From Cymodocea nodosa (lineage: Eukaryota; Streptophyta; Magnoliopsida; Alismatales; Cymodoceaceae): a DNA stretch of 64,000 nucleotides. Of this stretch, positions 22,625 to 34,954 are shown piece after piece. Under the pieces are notes generated by a model, which saw only the letters and a program-made list of their open reading frames with translations, was not told the DNA's origin and did no database searches. The DNA lies in the NCBI GenBank assembly GCA_036874045.1, contig CM072344.1, positions 3,940,501 through 4,004,500 of the forward strand. The letters are read 5' to 3'. A program made the translations under genes and the position numbers. Position 1 is the stretch's first letter. The number at the start of each line of letters is the position of its first letter.

Positions 22625-24168
22625 CTTTTATAAGTAAACAAACAATTTTCACGTATAAGATATTAAATCAAATTCATTAAATTAATTGCAAGTGCATAGT
22701 ATTTATCGTATCAGTGTGTAAGTATAGGTCGAACCCTTAGGGAACTATTGAAATCACTTTGTTTTATAAATTTTCATAACCAAGATATAATGTATATTCA
22801 CAATATACTCACTTCGTTGATTTACAGTTAACTCAATGAACTTGCCTCGTGGAGTTATGTTTAACTCAATGAGCTCTCAAGTAACTTATAATTAAAATTG
22901 TAGTTTGCAAAAGAATATGGCTATCCATTGGGCATTTCTATATATTATAAACAACATCAATTAAGTTCTTGAATGCTAATTCATCTTACATTTATCATTG
23001 ATTGATTCTAACATTCAATAAATCCAAACAGTAGATTTTTTAAATTAAGATTTCAAAGATTTGTACTACAATACGATTTTCTATAATTAAAATTTAATAA
23101 AATAAAACATTAAATAGTACTTACAATACGAACACAAATGATACAACATAATTTAATAAGCATAAAATATAGATAATGAGTTTTATTTTTGTTTTGTTTC
23201 GTTCCTTCAGATGAGCGAGTGATGAAAAGTAAAATTCTCTATCAACAATAAGAAAACTTTCATCACTACAAGCGATGTAATTACACCATTGAAAACTTAA
23301 CCACTTACTGTTAAGCACTCCTCTCCCTACTAGATTGTGAACCTAGAATTTTGTAAGTTGATTTCCTCTTCAACATAGCGACATCAACTTGAAACCAAAG
23401 CTAGAAGCTTTATTATCTCTTGAGAGATGATTCAGTGCTTGGTGAAAATGTCTTTCCTTTCCTTGATGTGATCACTCCTCACAATATTGTCAATCATCGT
23501 GTTTGGTTGGGAATCAACCCGACATCTGGAAAATATTTTCACAAACCTCCGATGGATGGTGGATGATGGTGTTAGCGAGAGCTCAAGGAACTTTCAACGC
23601 TTTCTGCAGTTAGTGTAGTTCTCCCCTCTCTCTTCGTTCTTTCTCTTTTTCTTTTATAGTTCTTTCTATAATAATTGCTTCTACCTAAATCATTGGTTAG
23701 ATCTCCTTCCTTTGCATCAATGATGATGATTACTTCTTCATTCCACATTTTAGATCGTGACGTGATTCATGCAACGTGGTTTTCTTTGAATTTCTTGCAA
23801 CTGCTCTCAATCAAATATTAGAAAATAACTAGTTCGTGGAGTTAGTGTAAATCAATCGACTTACTTTGTTGACTTAACTCTTAACTAAACAGACCGACCT
23901 CGTTGAATTAAGCTTAACTCAATGAACTTCTTTAGTTCTATAGTTTAATAAAACAAATATTTATATAACATTTAACACTTGATATGCTAAAGAAGATATT
24001 TCTAATTCATTCATAAATGATATTTAACCACTAATTCTTTGAAATTATACATATTCTTTAATTAAGGCATGTAATCGTATAATTGTGACATAATGACTTA
24101 ATTCTCATATTATAAACTAAATACCGAACAATTAACCATTAATATTATGCACTTTTTCATTCTAAACA
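22557..24168 (-). repeat. Athila-like Ty3/gypsy LTR (3' LTR of a minus-strand element)
   Basis: The minus strand begins TGTTTAGAATGAAAAAGTGC at 24168, preceded by a polypurine tract (24169-24182, AGGTATTGGGGAAG). It ends near 22557 with 'actca' next to AT-rich repeat DNA. It is collinear with the LTRs at 25167, 39044 and 45500-47432. It contains the 'gttccctaagggttcgacctat' end block typical of Athila relatives, and CGTTGA/TCAACG words. Confidence 0.75.
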
Positions 24169-25166
24169 CTTCCCCAATACCTATATTTTGTTAGTCCTTT
24201 AGCAAACCTACTATGATCTAAAAAATGATCTTTATGAAGTGCTAGGACTATTTCTTTCCTTTATAAATCTACATCCTTTTTGAAAATATCTATTCATCTT
24301 GGATTATTAGGAGACTAAACTCAGATTAACATGTGTGTATATTCTTTTAGAATTGTCAATCTATTTTAACATTGTTCTACCTCTAATCTCAAATATACTT
24401 TAGAAATAATCAACATCATACAAAATATACTTATATAAGATAGATAATAACTATACTATACTGTCAAATTTTTGCAAAAACATTTGTCATCCTGAATTTA
24501 TCCAGTATGATTTTCAGAATAAATTTCAACTAAATATGAATCAAAACATAACTTTAAACTTAATATGATTAAAACAAGAAGAATAATAAAGTGTATCTTA
24601 AATAAACAACTTCAAAAGTCTAATCTAAATTCAAACATCAGGAGTCATAAAGACAGAATTCATACTCGATTCAAAGATATCTATACTTGTAATGAAACAC
24701 TTTCATCTTTTCAGAACAATATATGCATATTTTTACTTTAAAAGTTAGTTTGAAAAGCTTGAATCATATAAGAACTTTCTAATGTACCTATGTAACTAGC
24801 TTTTAGTCAGCAATCCTAGGTTTTGTCAAGACCTTAGGTTGTTAAATTTAAAGAGTCCTTTATTAGGTCAATAATCCTTGCATACCTATATACTCAAGTA
24901 CAAAAGGCTCGTGATCAAATAGATCAATAAACTCTCAAAGAACTTCACTTTATAAGCCTCTTCTTTTTCTTTTCAACATAGTATGGGTATTTCATTAATA
25001 TAGATTCAATAAAGCATAAATCTCATATAATCTTGCTTCTATCATCTACTAAAAATATGAATCAATCTCAATAGGCTCATACTTTTTATTGGTAGTTCAA
25101 TATGATTTACACATAAATCATTCCACAAATTTAATCAATCAAGTTAAATTTATCCTTGATCATATG
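24169..25166 (-). mobile_element. 3' untranslated segment of a minus-strand Athila-like element
   Basis: Reverse complement of the plus-strand 3' region at about 57360-58100; shared blocks include 'gatcacaagccttttgtac' and 'ggcaacctaaga'. It is cut at 25167 by a plus-strand LTR of the same family. No coding sequence. Confidence 0.65.
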
Positions 25167-26987
25167 TGTTTAGAATGAAAAAGTGCATAATATTAATGGT
25201 TAAATAATGGTTAATTACATAATATTTAGCTTGTCTTATGAGAATTAAGCCATTATGTTATAATTGCACTATTAATGCCTTAATGAAAGAATCTATATAA
25301 TTTCACGGAATTAGTGTTAATTAAGTATAATTTTGAACTGTCGGAGAGTTATAGGCTTTGTAATTCCTAAGTATCTGAAATGTCTGTTATTTCAGAGAGT
25401 TACATTTTATGTACTGGATAGTTATGTTTTGAATACTTAAAGAATACTTTATTATTTCATGAAGGACACATGTTGTAACCTTAATATATGACTTAAGTGG
25501 ATTTTTGATAAGTTAGATGAAAACTATTTGAAATGTATCTAAGCATCAAATAGTTAGGTTTGCAAGTATTCGAAATACCTTTTTTATCATAAGAATTGCT
25601 GAGGACACGTGTCGTGATCTGGAAACTTAACTTAAATTATCTTTCAGAAGGTTAAAGGCTAACTATCCGAACTGCATATAAGTTTCAGATAGTTACAATT
25701 CGTAACTATCTTAAAAGTCTTTTTACTATCGTATAGAATTATGCATGTGTTGAATTTAAATTCTTTATTATGTCACATGAGTTGCACATGTTTTATATTA
25801 AGTCCATTGAGTTAAGCTTTACTCCATGAAGTAAGTTCGTTGAGTTAACAGTTAAGTCAACGAAGTAAGTTCGTTGAGTTACACTAACTTCATAGATCGG
25901 TTATTTTCTAATATGCTACTATAATAGTTGTAAAAACAAGAAATTCGAAGGAAGACCACGATTGCATGTATCACATAGGAATTAACTTGTGGAATGAAGA
26001 AGAAATCACCATCGTTGATATGAATGAAGGAAATCCAACCGATCATTTAGGTAGAAGCAGTTACTACTAAAAGAAATAGAAAAGAAGAGGAGAAAGACGA
26101 GGAGGTGTGTGTGTGTGTGAAGGTAGAGGACCATGCTAACTGTAGGAAGCGTCGAAAGTTCCTTGAAGCTCCACAACACCACCAAAATCACCAACCATCA
26201 GAGGTCTGTGAGGATACTTTCTGGATGTCAGGTCGATTTCGAGCCAAACATGGTGACTGACAACCACTATGAGGAGTGATCACGTCACAGGAAGGGAAGC
26301 CATTTTCACCAAGCACCGACTCATATCTAAAGAGATCATAAAGCTTCTAGCCTTGGTTTCAGGTTGATGCCAATATATTGAAGAGGAGATCAACTTACAA
26401 GTCTTGGTTCGCGATTCTATAGGGAGAGGAGGCAAGATTGTAAGTGATTAAGTTTTTAGTGGTGTAATCATGTTGCATGTAGTGATAGAAGTTTTTTACT
26501 ATTGATAGAGAATTTTTACATTTCACCTTTCGTTCAACTTCAGGAACATATCAAAACAAAAATACAAAAAAAACTAATTATTTGTGTTTACATTTAGTAT
26601 TTATGTGTTGTATTGTTTGTTTTGTATCGTGATTAATGTTATCATTGTTAGTATTGTGAATGTTTTATCTTTAGTTGATTTGGAAAATAGAAAATAGTTT
26701 TATAGATTATTGAAATTGATTCGTACAGAATACTAAAAAAAATCTTACTAGTTACTGTTTGAAATATCTGAATGTTAGTGTTAATTAATGATAAATCTCT
26801 GATTAACTAACATTAAAAAGCTTAATTAATGTTATTTACATTTTGTGGAACTGCCCAATGGATGGCTGAATTCCTTTGTAAATAGCAGCATTTAACTAGA
26901 AGTTACTAGGTAGGCTTGTGGAGTTAACTTAAGTTTACGAGGTTAGTCCGTTGAGTTAATTGTAATCTACGAACTAAGTCTGTTGAG
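25167..26987 (+). repeat. Athila-like LTR, 3'-truncated
   Basis: Starts TGTTTAGAATGAAAAAGTGC and follows the family to 'aagtctgttgag' at 26987. There the last ~250 bases of the LTR and the primer-binding site are missing and sequence of unknown origin leads into gag. A GT microsatellite lies at 26104-26120. The TATA region (about 26870) is decayed to TAAATA. Confidence 0.75.
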
Positions 26988-27078
26988 AAGCTAAGCAATT
27001 GTGAGTGCTATTTCATTTCAATATCAGAGGGAGCATTGTGTTATCTTTTATATATTTGAGAATATGGCATATGCTTAT

Positions 27079-28161
27079 ACTTAAAGATTTCTGAAACCTG
27101 TAGTTAGCATATGTGAATTTTCTAACTGGGAAGAGCATGACATTGCTGATTGTTTGAAATTGAGATGATTGTAGATGGTTAGATCACATGAACAACAAAT
27201 GAATTATATCCAATATAATAGAATTGAGTATGAGAATCCTATAGTTTACCCAACTAATGGTTAGCTTAGAACAAGTAATATGTCGAAAGACAAGGAAGTT
27301 TGGGATAGGTATGATAGACTTGAGTATAGTTTAAAGCAAAACTTGGACAAATTGAAACAATACGTGTATCAACAATAAGAAGTCAACCAACTAAACTATA
27401 GGAAAGATTATTCATAACCTAAAATCTATATCATTTATGAAATTGAGAAAACCATAATGAAAATTGATCAAAAATTGAATGCAATGAGACTAGATGACCT
27501 GGAAAGAAAGCTAAAAGCATTAGATGAATTTACAATGAATTTACTAGTTATGCAAAATGAAATACAAATAAAAACTTTAATGTTGAAGATCTACATAATT
27601 TGCAAGACATACGGACAAAAGAAAATACCAATGTAATAGAATTTAAACAATGTAAGTTAAAACTGGAAACAATTGAAGATCAAAATTATGAAAATGAAAT
27701 ACAAGAACATCATGAAAGTAATGAAAATCTGGAAGATGTATGTATAACATTAAGATTTGGAATTGATATACCACCAAGAATTCGAAAAGAAAGTAATGTG
27801 AAGGCGAATAAGAAAAAAATTCAAAATGATAATGAAAATGTAATATCTGAAAACTTAGAAATCAATGAAGAAAAATCTGAATCTGAAAATGAGATTAAAA
27901 ATGATTAAATGAATGAAATGAAAGAAAAAGAATCTTTTAAATCACAATCATTAGCACCCTATCCTGAAAAATTACAACAAACATATCTAGAAAAACAAGA
28001 AAAAATTAGAGAAATTTTTGAAAAAGTACAAGTTAACATTCCTTTGTTAGACTTATTGTAAAAAATGCCACATTGTGCTAAATTTCTTAAGGATTGGTGT
28101 ACTAAGAAAAGAGAGCGAAAAGTTTTAAGGAAAGTCTTTTTAGCTGAACAAAGTAGTTCCC
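27079..28161 (+). pseudogene. Athila-like gag C-terminus and start of protease
   Basis: The frame encodes the same protein as 40759-42177 and 47596-49097: IMKIDQKLNAMRLDDLERKL, an acidic Glu/Asn-rich middle, DVCITLR, then EKIREIFEKVQVNIPLLDLL and KMPHCAKFLKDWCTKKRER. It breaks off at AEQSSSL, just before the retropepsin active site, where another LTR begins. In-frame stops are present (27907, 28060 and earlier). The role in an intact element would be capsid and protease. Confidence 0.78.
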
Positions 28162-29369
28162 TATAAGATCGTTGTATCACAAGAGGGAGGGTGAATTGTG
28201 TCTTTAGTAATTAAAATTACCAATGAGCACAAAACACTCGTTAATAAAATTATATTCTTTATAAACTTTAGAGATAGAATTTACACTATCTTTTTAGCTC
28301 AATTCCCCTCTTGATGATTTTGATACAGTAATGTCCGATATACAATTCAAATAGAAAATGAAGTCCTTATTCAAAACTAATTTCGAATTGTATAAAACCT
28401 GATCTTTATGCATGTAACTCCTTTCCTTCTTTTTGCTCAACTTCTGTATCTTTTCTTCTCTAGTTGTCGAATTTCTAGACTTCTTGCGTTTGCAGCTCAT
28501 TTTCAAAAATTGCTTGGAATTTTGAACTTCTTTTGATGTTGGAGAATTTTTCTGGATTTGAATATTCAAACTTAACTTTTCAGTTAGGGATCCAGATTGA
28601 ATATTCAGACTTGGTTTTTGAGATTGGGATCCTCATTGTAATGTAGCTCGTACTCTCTATTAGTAGTCGAACTCTGACTTCACGTTCATCCACTTAATCC
28701 ACAATCCATAATCCACGTACTAATTTTTTCTTTAATTCAAATTACTATCTTTTTGAATTTCCACTTTCTCCACTATCATTTTGAATTTCCACGATCTCCA
28801 CTCGTAGATTCACTGAAACTTTATCTTTTTGGAGTTTTTGTAGAATATCTTCTCAGTCTTCGTTTTAGTCGAACACTTATCATTTAAGTCCTGTAAAAAC
28901 TCGAACACTTATTTGTAACTCTTCAAGTTTTTGCACCTGCAAAACATGTGACTGAATATAGAAAACTTATTTGTTCATTAGTCCTTTTATAAAACTCAAA
29001 CAGTTATCTATCCATGCGTATAAAAACTCGAATGATTATCTAACTCTTCGATTTTCATTAACGAACGCAAATGGAAAAGACGTGACAACTTAAAACATTA
29101 AAAACACACGTGTAGATAACTTAACTATATGAGTTTTTAACATAACTCTTTAACTAAATCGAAATGTTAACTATCTGAAAGTTTAACTATCTAAAAATCT
29201 AACTATTTGAAAACTTTAACTATCTGGAAGTTAACTATCCGAATAAAAATGAAACTTTCTAATAACTTGTCAACATTTAATTACGTGACTATTATACTTA
29301 GAGAATATTATTTAGACTTATTTTATAAACTTTAATAAAACATTTATCATCAAAACAAAATTCCTAACA
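28162..29369 (-). repeat. 3' LTR of minus-strand Sirevirus-like element B
   Basis: The minus strand starts TGTTAGGAATTTTGTTTTG at 29369 and ends near 28162 in a decayed 'gatcttata'. It is homologous to the plus-strand LTR at 37693-38869 ('...gatcctaca' end). The upstream polypurine tract AAAAAGGGAGAGAT occupies 29370-29384. It holds repeated 'aactcgaacacttat...' / 'aactcttcgag' pairs. It interrupts the Athila-like protease of the preceding element. Confidence 0.78.
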
Positions 29370-29384
29370 ATCTCTCCCTTTTTG

Positions 29385-29557
29385 ATGATGTCAAAACCTA
29401 ATAAGTCAAATAATCTATCTTCTCCTCCTTTTTGGCATTATAAAAAAAGTAAATAAAATGTAAGGAAGAAAAACCTGCTAAGTATATATCGTTCAAAAAG
29501 ACATTTTTAAATATGCATAATTGTTGTGGATAAGAATTAAATATCATACCAGTTCAC
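29385..29557 (-). other. Non-coding 3' region of element B
   Basis: Between the PTP frame and the 3' LTR. A second purine tract (minus strand AAAAAGGAGGAGAAG, about 29418-29433) repeats the multi-tract pattern of Sireviruses. Confidence 0.5.
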
Positions 29558-31042
29558 CTATATATGGTTAATTAATGCATATGTAGCATAAAGACAACAT
29601 CTGCCAACCTTTGCACCGTGACCAAACCTTTGAAAGAGTGAAGCATGTAGTATTTTTGCAATAAAATGTGCTTGGCCATTTAAATAATTTAGTAATCTCA
29701 TTGGATTGTTGGTAGTCGGATCTTTGGCTAAACCTTTAATGTCCCATCCCAATTGATAAACCTGTTTTCTTTCTTATAATTTAACTCCTTCATTTTTCAG
29801 ACCAAGTACTTGATAAAGTAATTCTAGAGTTAAATATATATCGTAGTCTTGTATATTGGAAACAGGAATACCTTATTCTACTGTTAAGTTTGAGTAAAAA
29901 CAACTTACAAATTCTGGTATAACAAGATGGTCTAGGTGTTGTGGAAGCAAAGTCAACAAGCCTTGAAATGCAAACATTTCTCGTATATGTACCATCCCTT
30001 CAAACTTAACTGGTCTTGAATATAAAATTGTAAAAGTTTTATATGTTTGAAATTTTTCATAATAGGAACTATTTTTGAACCATAACAATGTATTTTCGCT
30101 TAAATTCTGTTTAGGATTAGGTATTTTCCTATCATGATGTTCTGATCTAGGACTTGTTTCAATATTATCAGGAACATCTATATTTTCAGATCTTTCAGAA
30201 ATGGTGAAATTTCTATCAAAGCTAGTATAAATGTCTGAAATATCTGTTATTGTCGTATCAATAATCTGCTGAATTTCCTTTGTGTGATCTTTTTGAAACA
30301 TATTAGTATCAATAGTCTCTATTCAAGATACAGTAAGAGGAAGAATATCTGTACATTCCTCTTCAGATGAAATATCTTCAAAATTCATAGACTTAGTGTC
30401 TATGTCATCAAAAATGTCATCAAAATTGATATCATCTGTATATATATCAATAAAATTTCTTACATGTTCTCTTTCCATAGGAAAAGAATGTTGGTTTGCA
30501 GCATGACGTGAAAAACTGTCCATTGTATTAAAAGAAACATTATGCACTAATGTGACACAATACCTTATAGTGTATGCTTGTAATCCGATATTTGTCACAT
30601 TTGTTGGGATTCCTAACACAAAATCTTGTCCAACTTGTGCAATGGAACATAGTTTTCCATTTTTCAAAGATTCTTCTCTTTGCTGCAATATGCCTTGTAC
30701 ACCTATAGTTAGTCAAAAATATTCTAATGTCTTCTTCTTTTTCTGACTATATGTCTATAGTGTTTCTAGTTGTTCAGGAGGTTTTAAAGTTTTCTTAATT
30801 TCTCCTATTAAAGGCACTTGTGGTCTTGATGGTCCTTCACCATGATGCCTAAGTTGCAATAATGGAATATAGAGTTTTAAGTTCTCAACCTTTGCCATTT
30901 TTAGTTGATAAACTTTTTGTCCTTCACTTCGAAGGCCCATTTTCCAAATGGCAGTTTTCTGTTCATCAATAAATTGTTGAATGTCATTGATCTCATTTTC
31001 TATCTTCTGAAATTTCATCTCTCTTTTATGCAATTTTGTCAT
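29558..31042 (-). pseudogene. PTP-type ORF of element B
   Basis: One minus-strand frame from ATG 31042 to 29558, broken by several in-frame stops. The N-terminal ~100 residues are charged and helical-looking. The middle is Asp/Ser-rich. The C-terminal third has the PTP-domain pattern: YSRPVKFEG, HIREMFAFQGLLTLL, PEFVSCFYSNLTV, LLYQVLGLKNEGV, then NYLNGQAHFIAKILHASLFQ. It lies directly upstream of polypurine tracts and an LTR with no pol, so element B is a non-autonomous derivative. Function unknown. Confidence 0.72.
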
Positions 31043-31566
31043 TCTACCACGTCCTCATCTACATCTTGACATTGTCAATTAATCTTCGCTATTCACTATA
31101 GAACTTAGTGGAAGTAAAGATTGTGAAACTAGGATTTTACCAAGGTAGAAATGTGAAAGGTTGTTAGTAAAACATTTATAACTCTTCGAGTTTATAAACA
31201 GATTTAATCATTGAAATCATAAATATAAGATCCGTTACTGATAAATAACTCAAATGCTTACAATAACTGTACGAGTTTTACAACCGACAAAAGTATAATA
31301 CTTAGTGTAACTATTCATTGAAAGAAAATAACTACGTGCTAAGTGAAAATTGAGAAAACTCAAAGACTTATGATAATTATTCGAGTTTTGTGAGCAGTAT
31401 AGCACATAACTATATGACAAACTAGAATAGTTATTGTCAGATTTTAAGTTTTTAAAAAAAATAGTAATATTAAGTTAACTATTCGAGTTTCTCGAATGGA
31501 TATGCGAAAAAGTCGAAGACTTAAGTATAACTGTTCGAGTTTCAACATGAGACATACTAAAACAAT
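31043..31566 (-). other. Leader-side non-coding DNA of element B
   Basis: No gene. On the minus strand it carries repeated 'aactcgaatagtta' / 'actcgaagagttat' words like those in LTR families A and B. No primer-binding site or 5' LTR follows, so the 5' end of element B is lost. Confidence 0.45.
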
Positions 31567-31957
31567 AAAATTCAACACGTACATAATTCTAACTTAAGGA
31601 GTTTAGATATTTTCAGATACTTACAAACCTAACTATCTGATGCTTAAATGCATTTCGGAGAGTTACTAGATAACTTACCGAATGTTCACTTAAGGTATGC
31701 ATTAAGGCTTCAAAATGTGTACTTTAGGAAATAATAAAATATTCTTTTAATCCTTTAAAACATAACTGTCCGGTATATACAATATAACTTTCCAAAATAA
31801 CAAAAAATTCAGAGACATAAGAATTAAAAAGCCTATAATTCATCGACAGTTCAGAAGTATACTTAATTAATGTTAATTTCTTGAGATTATGCAGATTCTT
31901 CCATTAAAGCATATAATAGTTCAATTTGAACATAATGGTTGAATTCTCATATGATAA
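31567..31957 (-). repeat. Fragment of an Athila-like LTR
   Basis: Reverse complement of roughly the first 450 bases of the LTR at 39044 without the terminal ~60 bases. Shared blocks include 'aacataatggttgaattctc' and 'ataactgtccggta'. Truncated at both ends. Confidence 0.65.
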
Positions 31958-32009
31958 ATTGCTCCCCCTACATAAATGTAGTCTAGAGAATCTATGGCGT
32001 ACTTAATAT

Positions 32010-33990
32010 TAGGTTGCCAAGCCCTAAATAGATTTGTCACTAAAGTTGAAAATCTAGCTTACTTAAACTAGGTTGCGAAGCCCTAAATAGATTTGCTAGT
32101 AAAGTTCAAAATCTAGCTTACTTAATGTTGAGTATTTTGTTTTGATGATGTGTGCTGAATGAAAGTAATCATATTTGCTCAATTACTATTGCTTGTGAAA
32201 AGAAATTAAAAACATCAATTAATACAGAAAAAGTTTACTAATATAAATACTTGTTTGTATTGGATCTGAAATTATACTAAGTTAAATAACTAGTCATTTC
32301 ATTGCATTAATTTCTCATTTAACTAAACGTTAAGTTAACGTGTGTTTTTAGTGAAAAGCATGATATGTTTTAAAGTTATATTTTCTTTATCATGAACAGT
32401 GCACATTTAAACAACTCGTTAAGTTAGAGTTTTACTTGTATAGAGGTCACATGAGAACTTGTTAAGTTAAATGCTTAAAGGTTAAAATAGGTCACGTGAG
32501 AACTCGTTAAGTTAGTGAGTAAAAGAAGAGACGAACTCGTTAAGTTAGTGTTGTACACTTGGTGAAATTAAAGATTACGAATGTTATATTGTATCACGTG
32601 AGGTGCACATGTTTAACTCGTTAAGTTAACATAACTAAATGCGTTGAGTTGCTATATTGAACACTAAGGCAACGAGTTAGGTTAGCGTTATAAAACTTAA
32701 GTTGTTATTTTTGCACATGGTAAAATTCTTATTATAAAAACATTTGTTTATCACTGGTTCGTTGAGTTATCTGTAACACAACGGAGATGGTTTGTTGAGT
32801 TATCTATAACACCACAGAGATGGTTCGTTGAGTTAGCGTAACACCACAGACTTAGTTTGTTGAGTTAGCTATAGTACTTATCACGTGAGTTGGCATATGA
32901 GGAACTCGTTAAGTTAGAAACATTAAGTTATATATCTACTTGTTTTACTCATTTAGTTAACATTAAAGTAACAACTTCTTATTACACTTGATGAAAAATT
33001 TTGGATGAGAAAGTTTATTTTGCAGGAAATTTTTTAGAGATCCAAGATTGATGATTGAAGAAAATTCGAAATGTAAATATGGGCCAGAATGTGTGTATTT
33101 CGATGAAGGAAAAAGAAAAGACGTGAAGAAGTAGAAAACTGATAGTGATTAAACGTGGAGGATATGCATGAAATGAAGATACAATATAAAAGGCATAGAA
33201 TTCTCGTTGATCAGTTATCCCTACAAATCGAATGAAAAATCTTTATAGGGATCAAAAACACCTTTCGGGGAAAAGCTCTCAGATGGAAGAAAATTTAGTG
33301 AAGTAGAAAAGGTCAGATTTATGTCACTGAAGATCTAAAGTATTAGATGGAAGAAAATTCAGTGAAGTAGAAAAGGTCAGATTTATGTCACTAAAGATTT
33401 GAAGTATCAGATGGAAGAAAATTCAGTGAAGCAGAAAAGGTCAGATTTATGTCACTGAAGATCTTAAGTATCAAGAGAAAGCAAATTCAATGAAGCACAG
33501 AAAGACAAGATATTTGTCACTGAAGAGTTACTGAAGAAGAAAAAGAAGAAGAAGAAGAAGAAAGATCTCAAATAGGGAGAAATGTTTTAAATTCTGCAAT
33601 TTAGTTTTCTCTGTTTGTAGTTATGAAATTGTATAGATGAAACATGGTATCGATATATAATTGCATCTACAATTTTTGAGGAGAATTGAATTGTATTTTG
33701 TAATTGAAACCTTGAATAAAAATGATTTTATGGAAATAGTGTCTCGACTTGTTTTTAATTTTGAAGTTTCAATTATATTTGAAAATGTTGAAAAACACAT
33801 TTCACCCCCCCTCTTGTGTAGCCATACGATCCTACACTTAAACTGGGTTGCAAAGCCCTAAATAGATTTGTCAGTAAAGTTCAAAATCTAGCTTACTTAA
33901 ATTTGGTTGCGAAGCCCTAAATAGATTTGTTAGTAAAGTTTAAAATCTAGCTTACTTAAACTGGGTTGTGAAGCCCTAAATAGATTTGAG
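32010..33990. repeat. 59-bp tandem repeat interrupted by a solo LTR
   Basis: About five copies of a 59-base unit ('cttacttaaactgggttgcg' + 'aagccctaaatagatttg' + 'tcagtaaagttcaaaatctag'). Two lie before 32126 and three after 33836. It is part of the 3' non-coding region of the minus-strand copia element whose pol lies at 34955-37692. Confidence 0.8.
32126..33836 (+). repeat. Solo LTR of family A with perfect 5-bp target duplication
   Basis: A complete 1711-base LTR running TGTTGAGTATTTTG...CGATCCTACA, flanked by CTTAA at 32121-32125 and 33837-33841, inside a 59-bp tandem repeat unit. It defines the true LTR ends for element A. It contains a short triplicated segment (about 33290-33480, 'atggaagaaaattcagtgaag' with variants) and a TATAAAAG box near 33184. 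At 32760-32783 it carries CGTTGAGTTA-tctg-TAACACAACG. Confidence 0.92.
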
Positions 33991-34954
33991 TCTCTCCCTT
34001 TTATTTATTTATTTAAAGACCGAAATAAGTAGTAGATTTAACAATTTAGATTTTATGGCTTTTATCTTATTCAGTTTACAAAAGAAAATTCATAAAAATA
34101 TACCTTTAGATAACTTAAGAGAATTCAATAATGAGTACACCAACTTAAGAAGATAAATACATTACATTATGTGTAAAAAATAGATAATAACGAAGAAAAA
34201 TAACAAAGATTATATGCATAGATTATGACAGAATTGTTATAACACTTGTAAAATAAATTAAGCTTGAGTACATTGCCCCTTTTTTTTTATTTTTTATATT
34301 TTATGTATTACCTCCCACAATATTAGCTTTTTATGTGATCACAATCCCTTAGGGGAAAGATAACCAGTTACTCAATGATAAGTGAGAACAAGTAACCTTT
34401 TTTTGTTATAATTTAAATAGAATCTGAATTACTTGTAAAATGAGTTTCTAGTCAGCACATTCCAAATCAATTGGTTCAAGTGACTAAGGTTTAAGATCCC
34501 CTAACGGACTTAATTACTCAAGCAATTACAGACAAACAATAAAACAAGATAGTAAATTGAATAAGATGCAACCGTAAGACTTAATTTTTCTAACAATATG
34601 TTAATAACTTTCCTTTAATATATAGTACATACTTTCTATGTATTTTCTAGTTAAAATCTCTATAATGGCATATACATAAGTAACAAAAATACAGTTGCCA
34701 CTCATATTGAATCAAATTAACTTTCCTTAAGTAACCTTTTTTGAAATTTTTCTTAAATAAATTGACTTCAATAAAAATCAGAATTTCATAAATTCTTAAC
34801 TACTAGTAAACAGTAATTCGAAAATAGATATTTTGCTTTTTTTAATAATAAAGAAATTAAATTCTAAAACTACCTTATAACAAACCAAAATGTTATACAA
34901 TGAACAAGACAATTTAAACATCAGATAACCTACAGATACCAAGTTCTAATCATA
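33991..34954 (-). other. 3' non-coding region of the copia pol element
   Basis: AT-rich, no gene recognised. It lies downstream (minus strand) of the RNase H remnant. 'tctctccctttta' near 33992 is a possible polypurine tract on the minus strand. Confidence 0.45.

Noticed and set aside
32010..33990. Possible CRISPR-like direct repeats
   Set aside because: The 59-bp units are contiguous tandem repeats without variable spacers, in a plant genome, and the long gap is a solo LTR.
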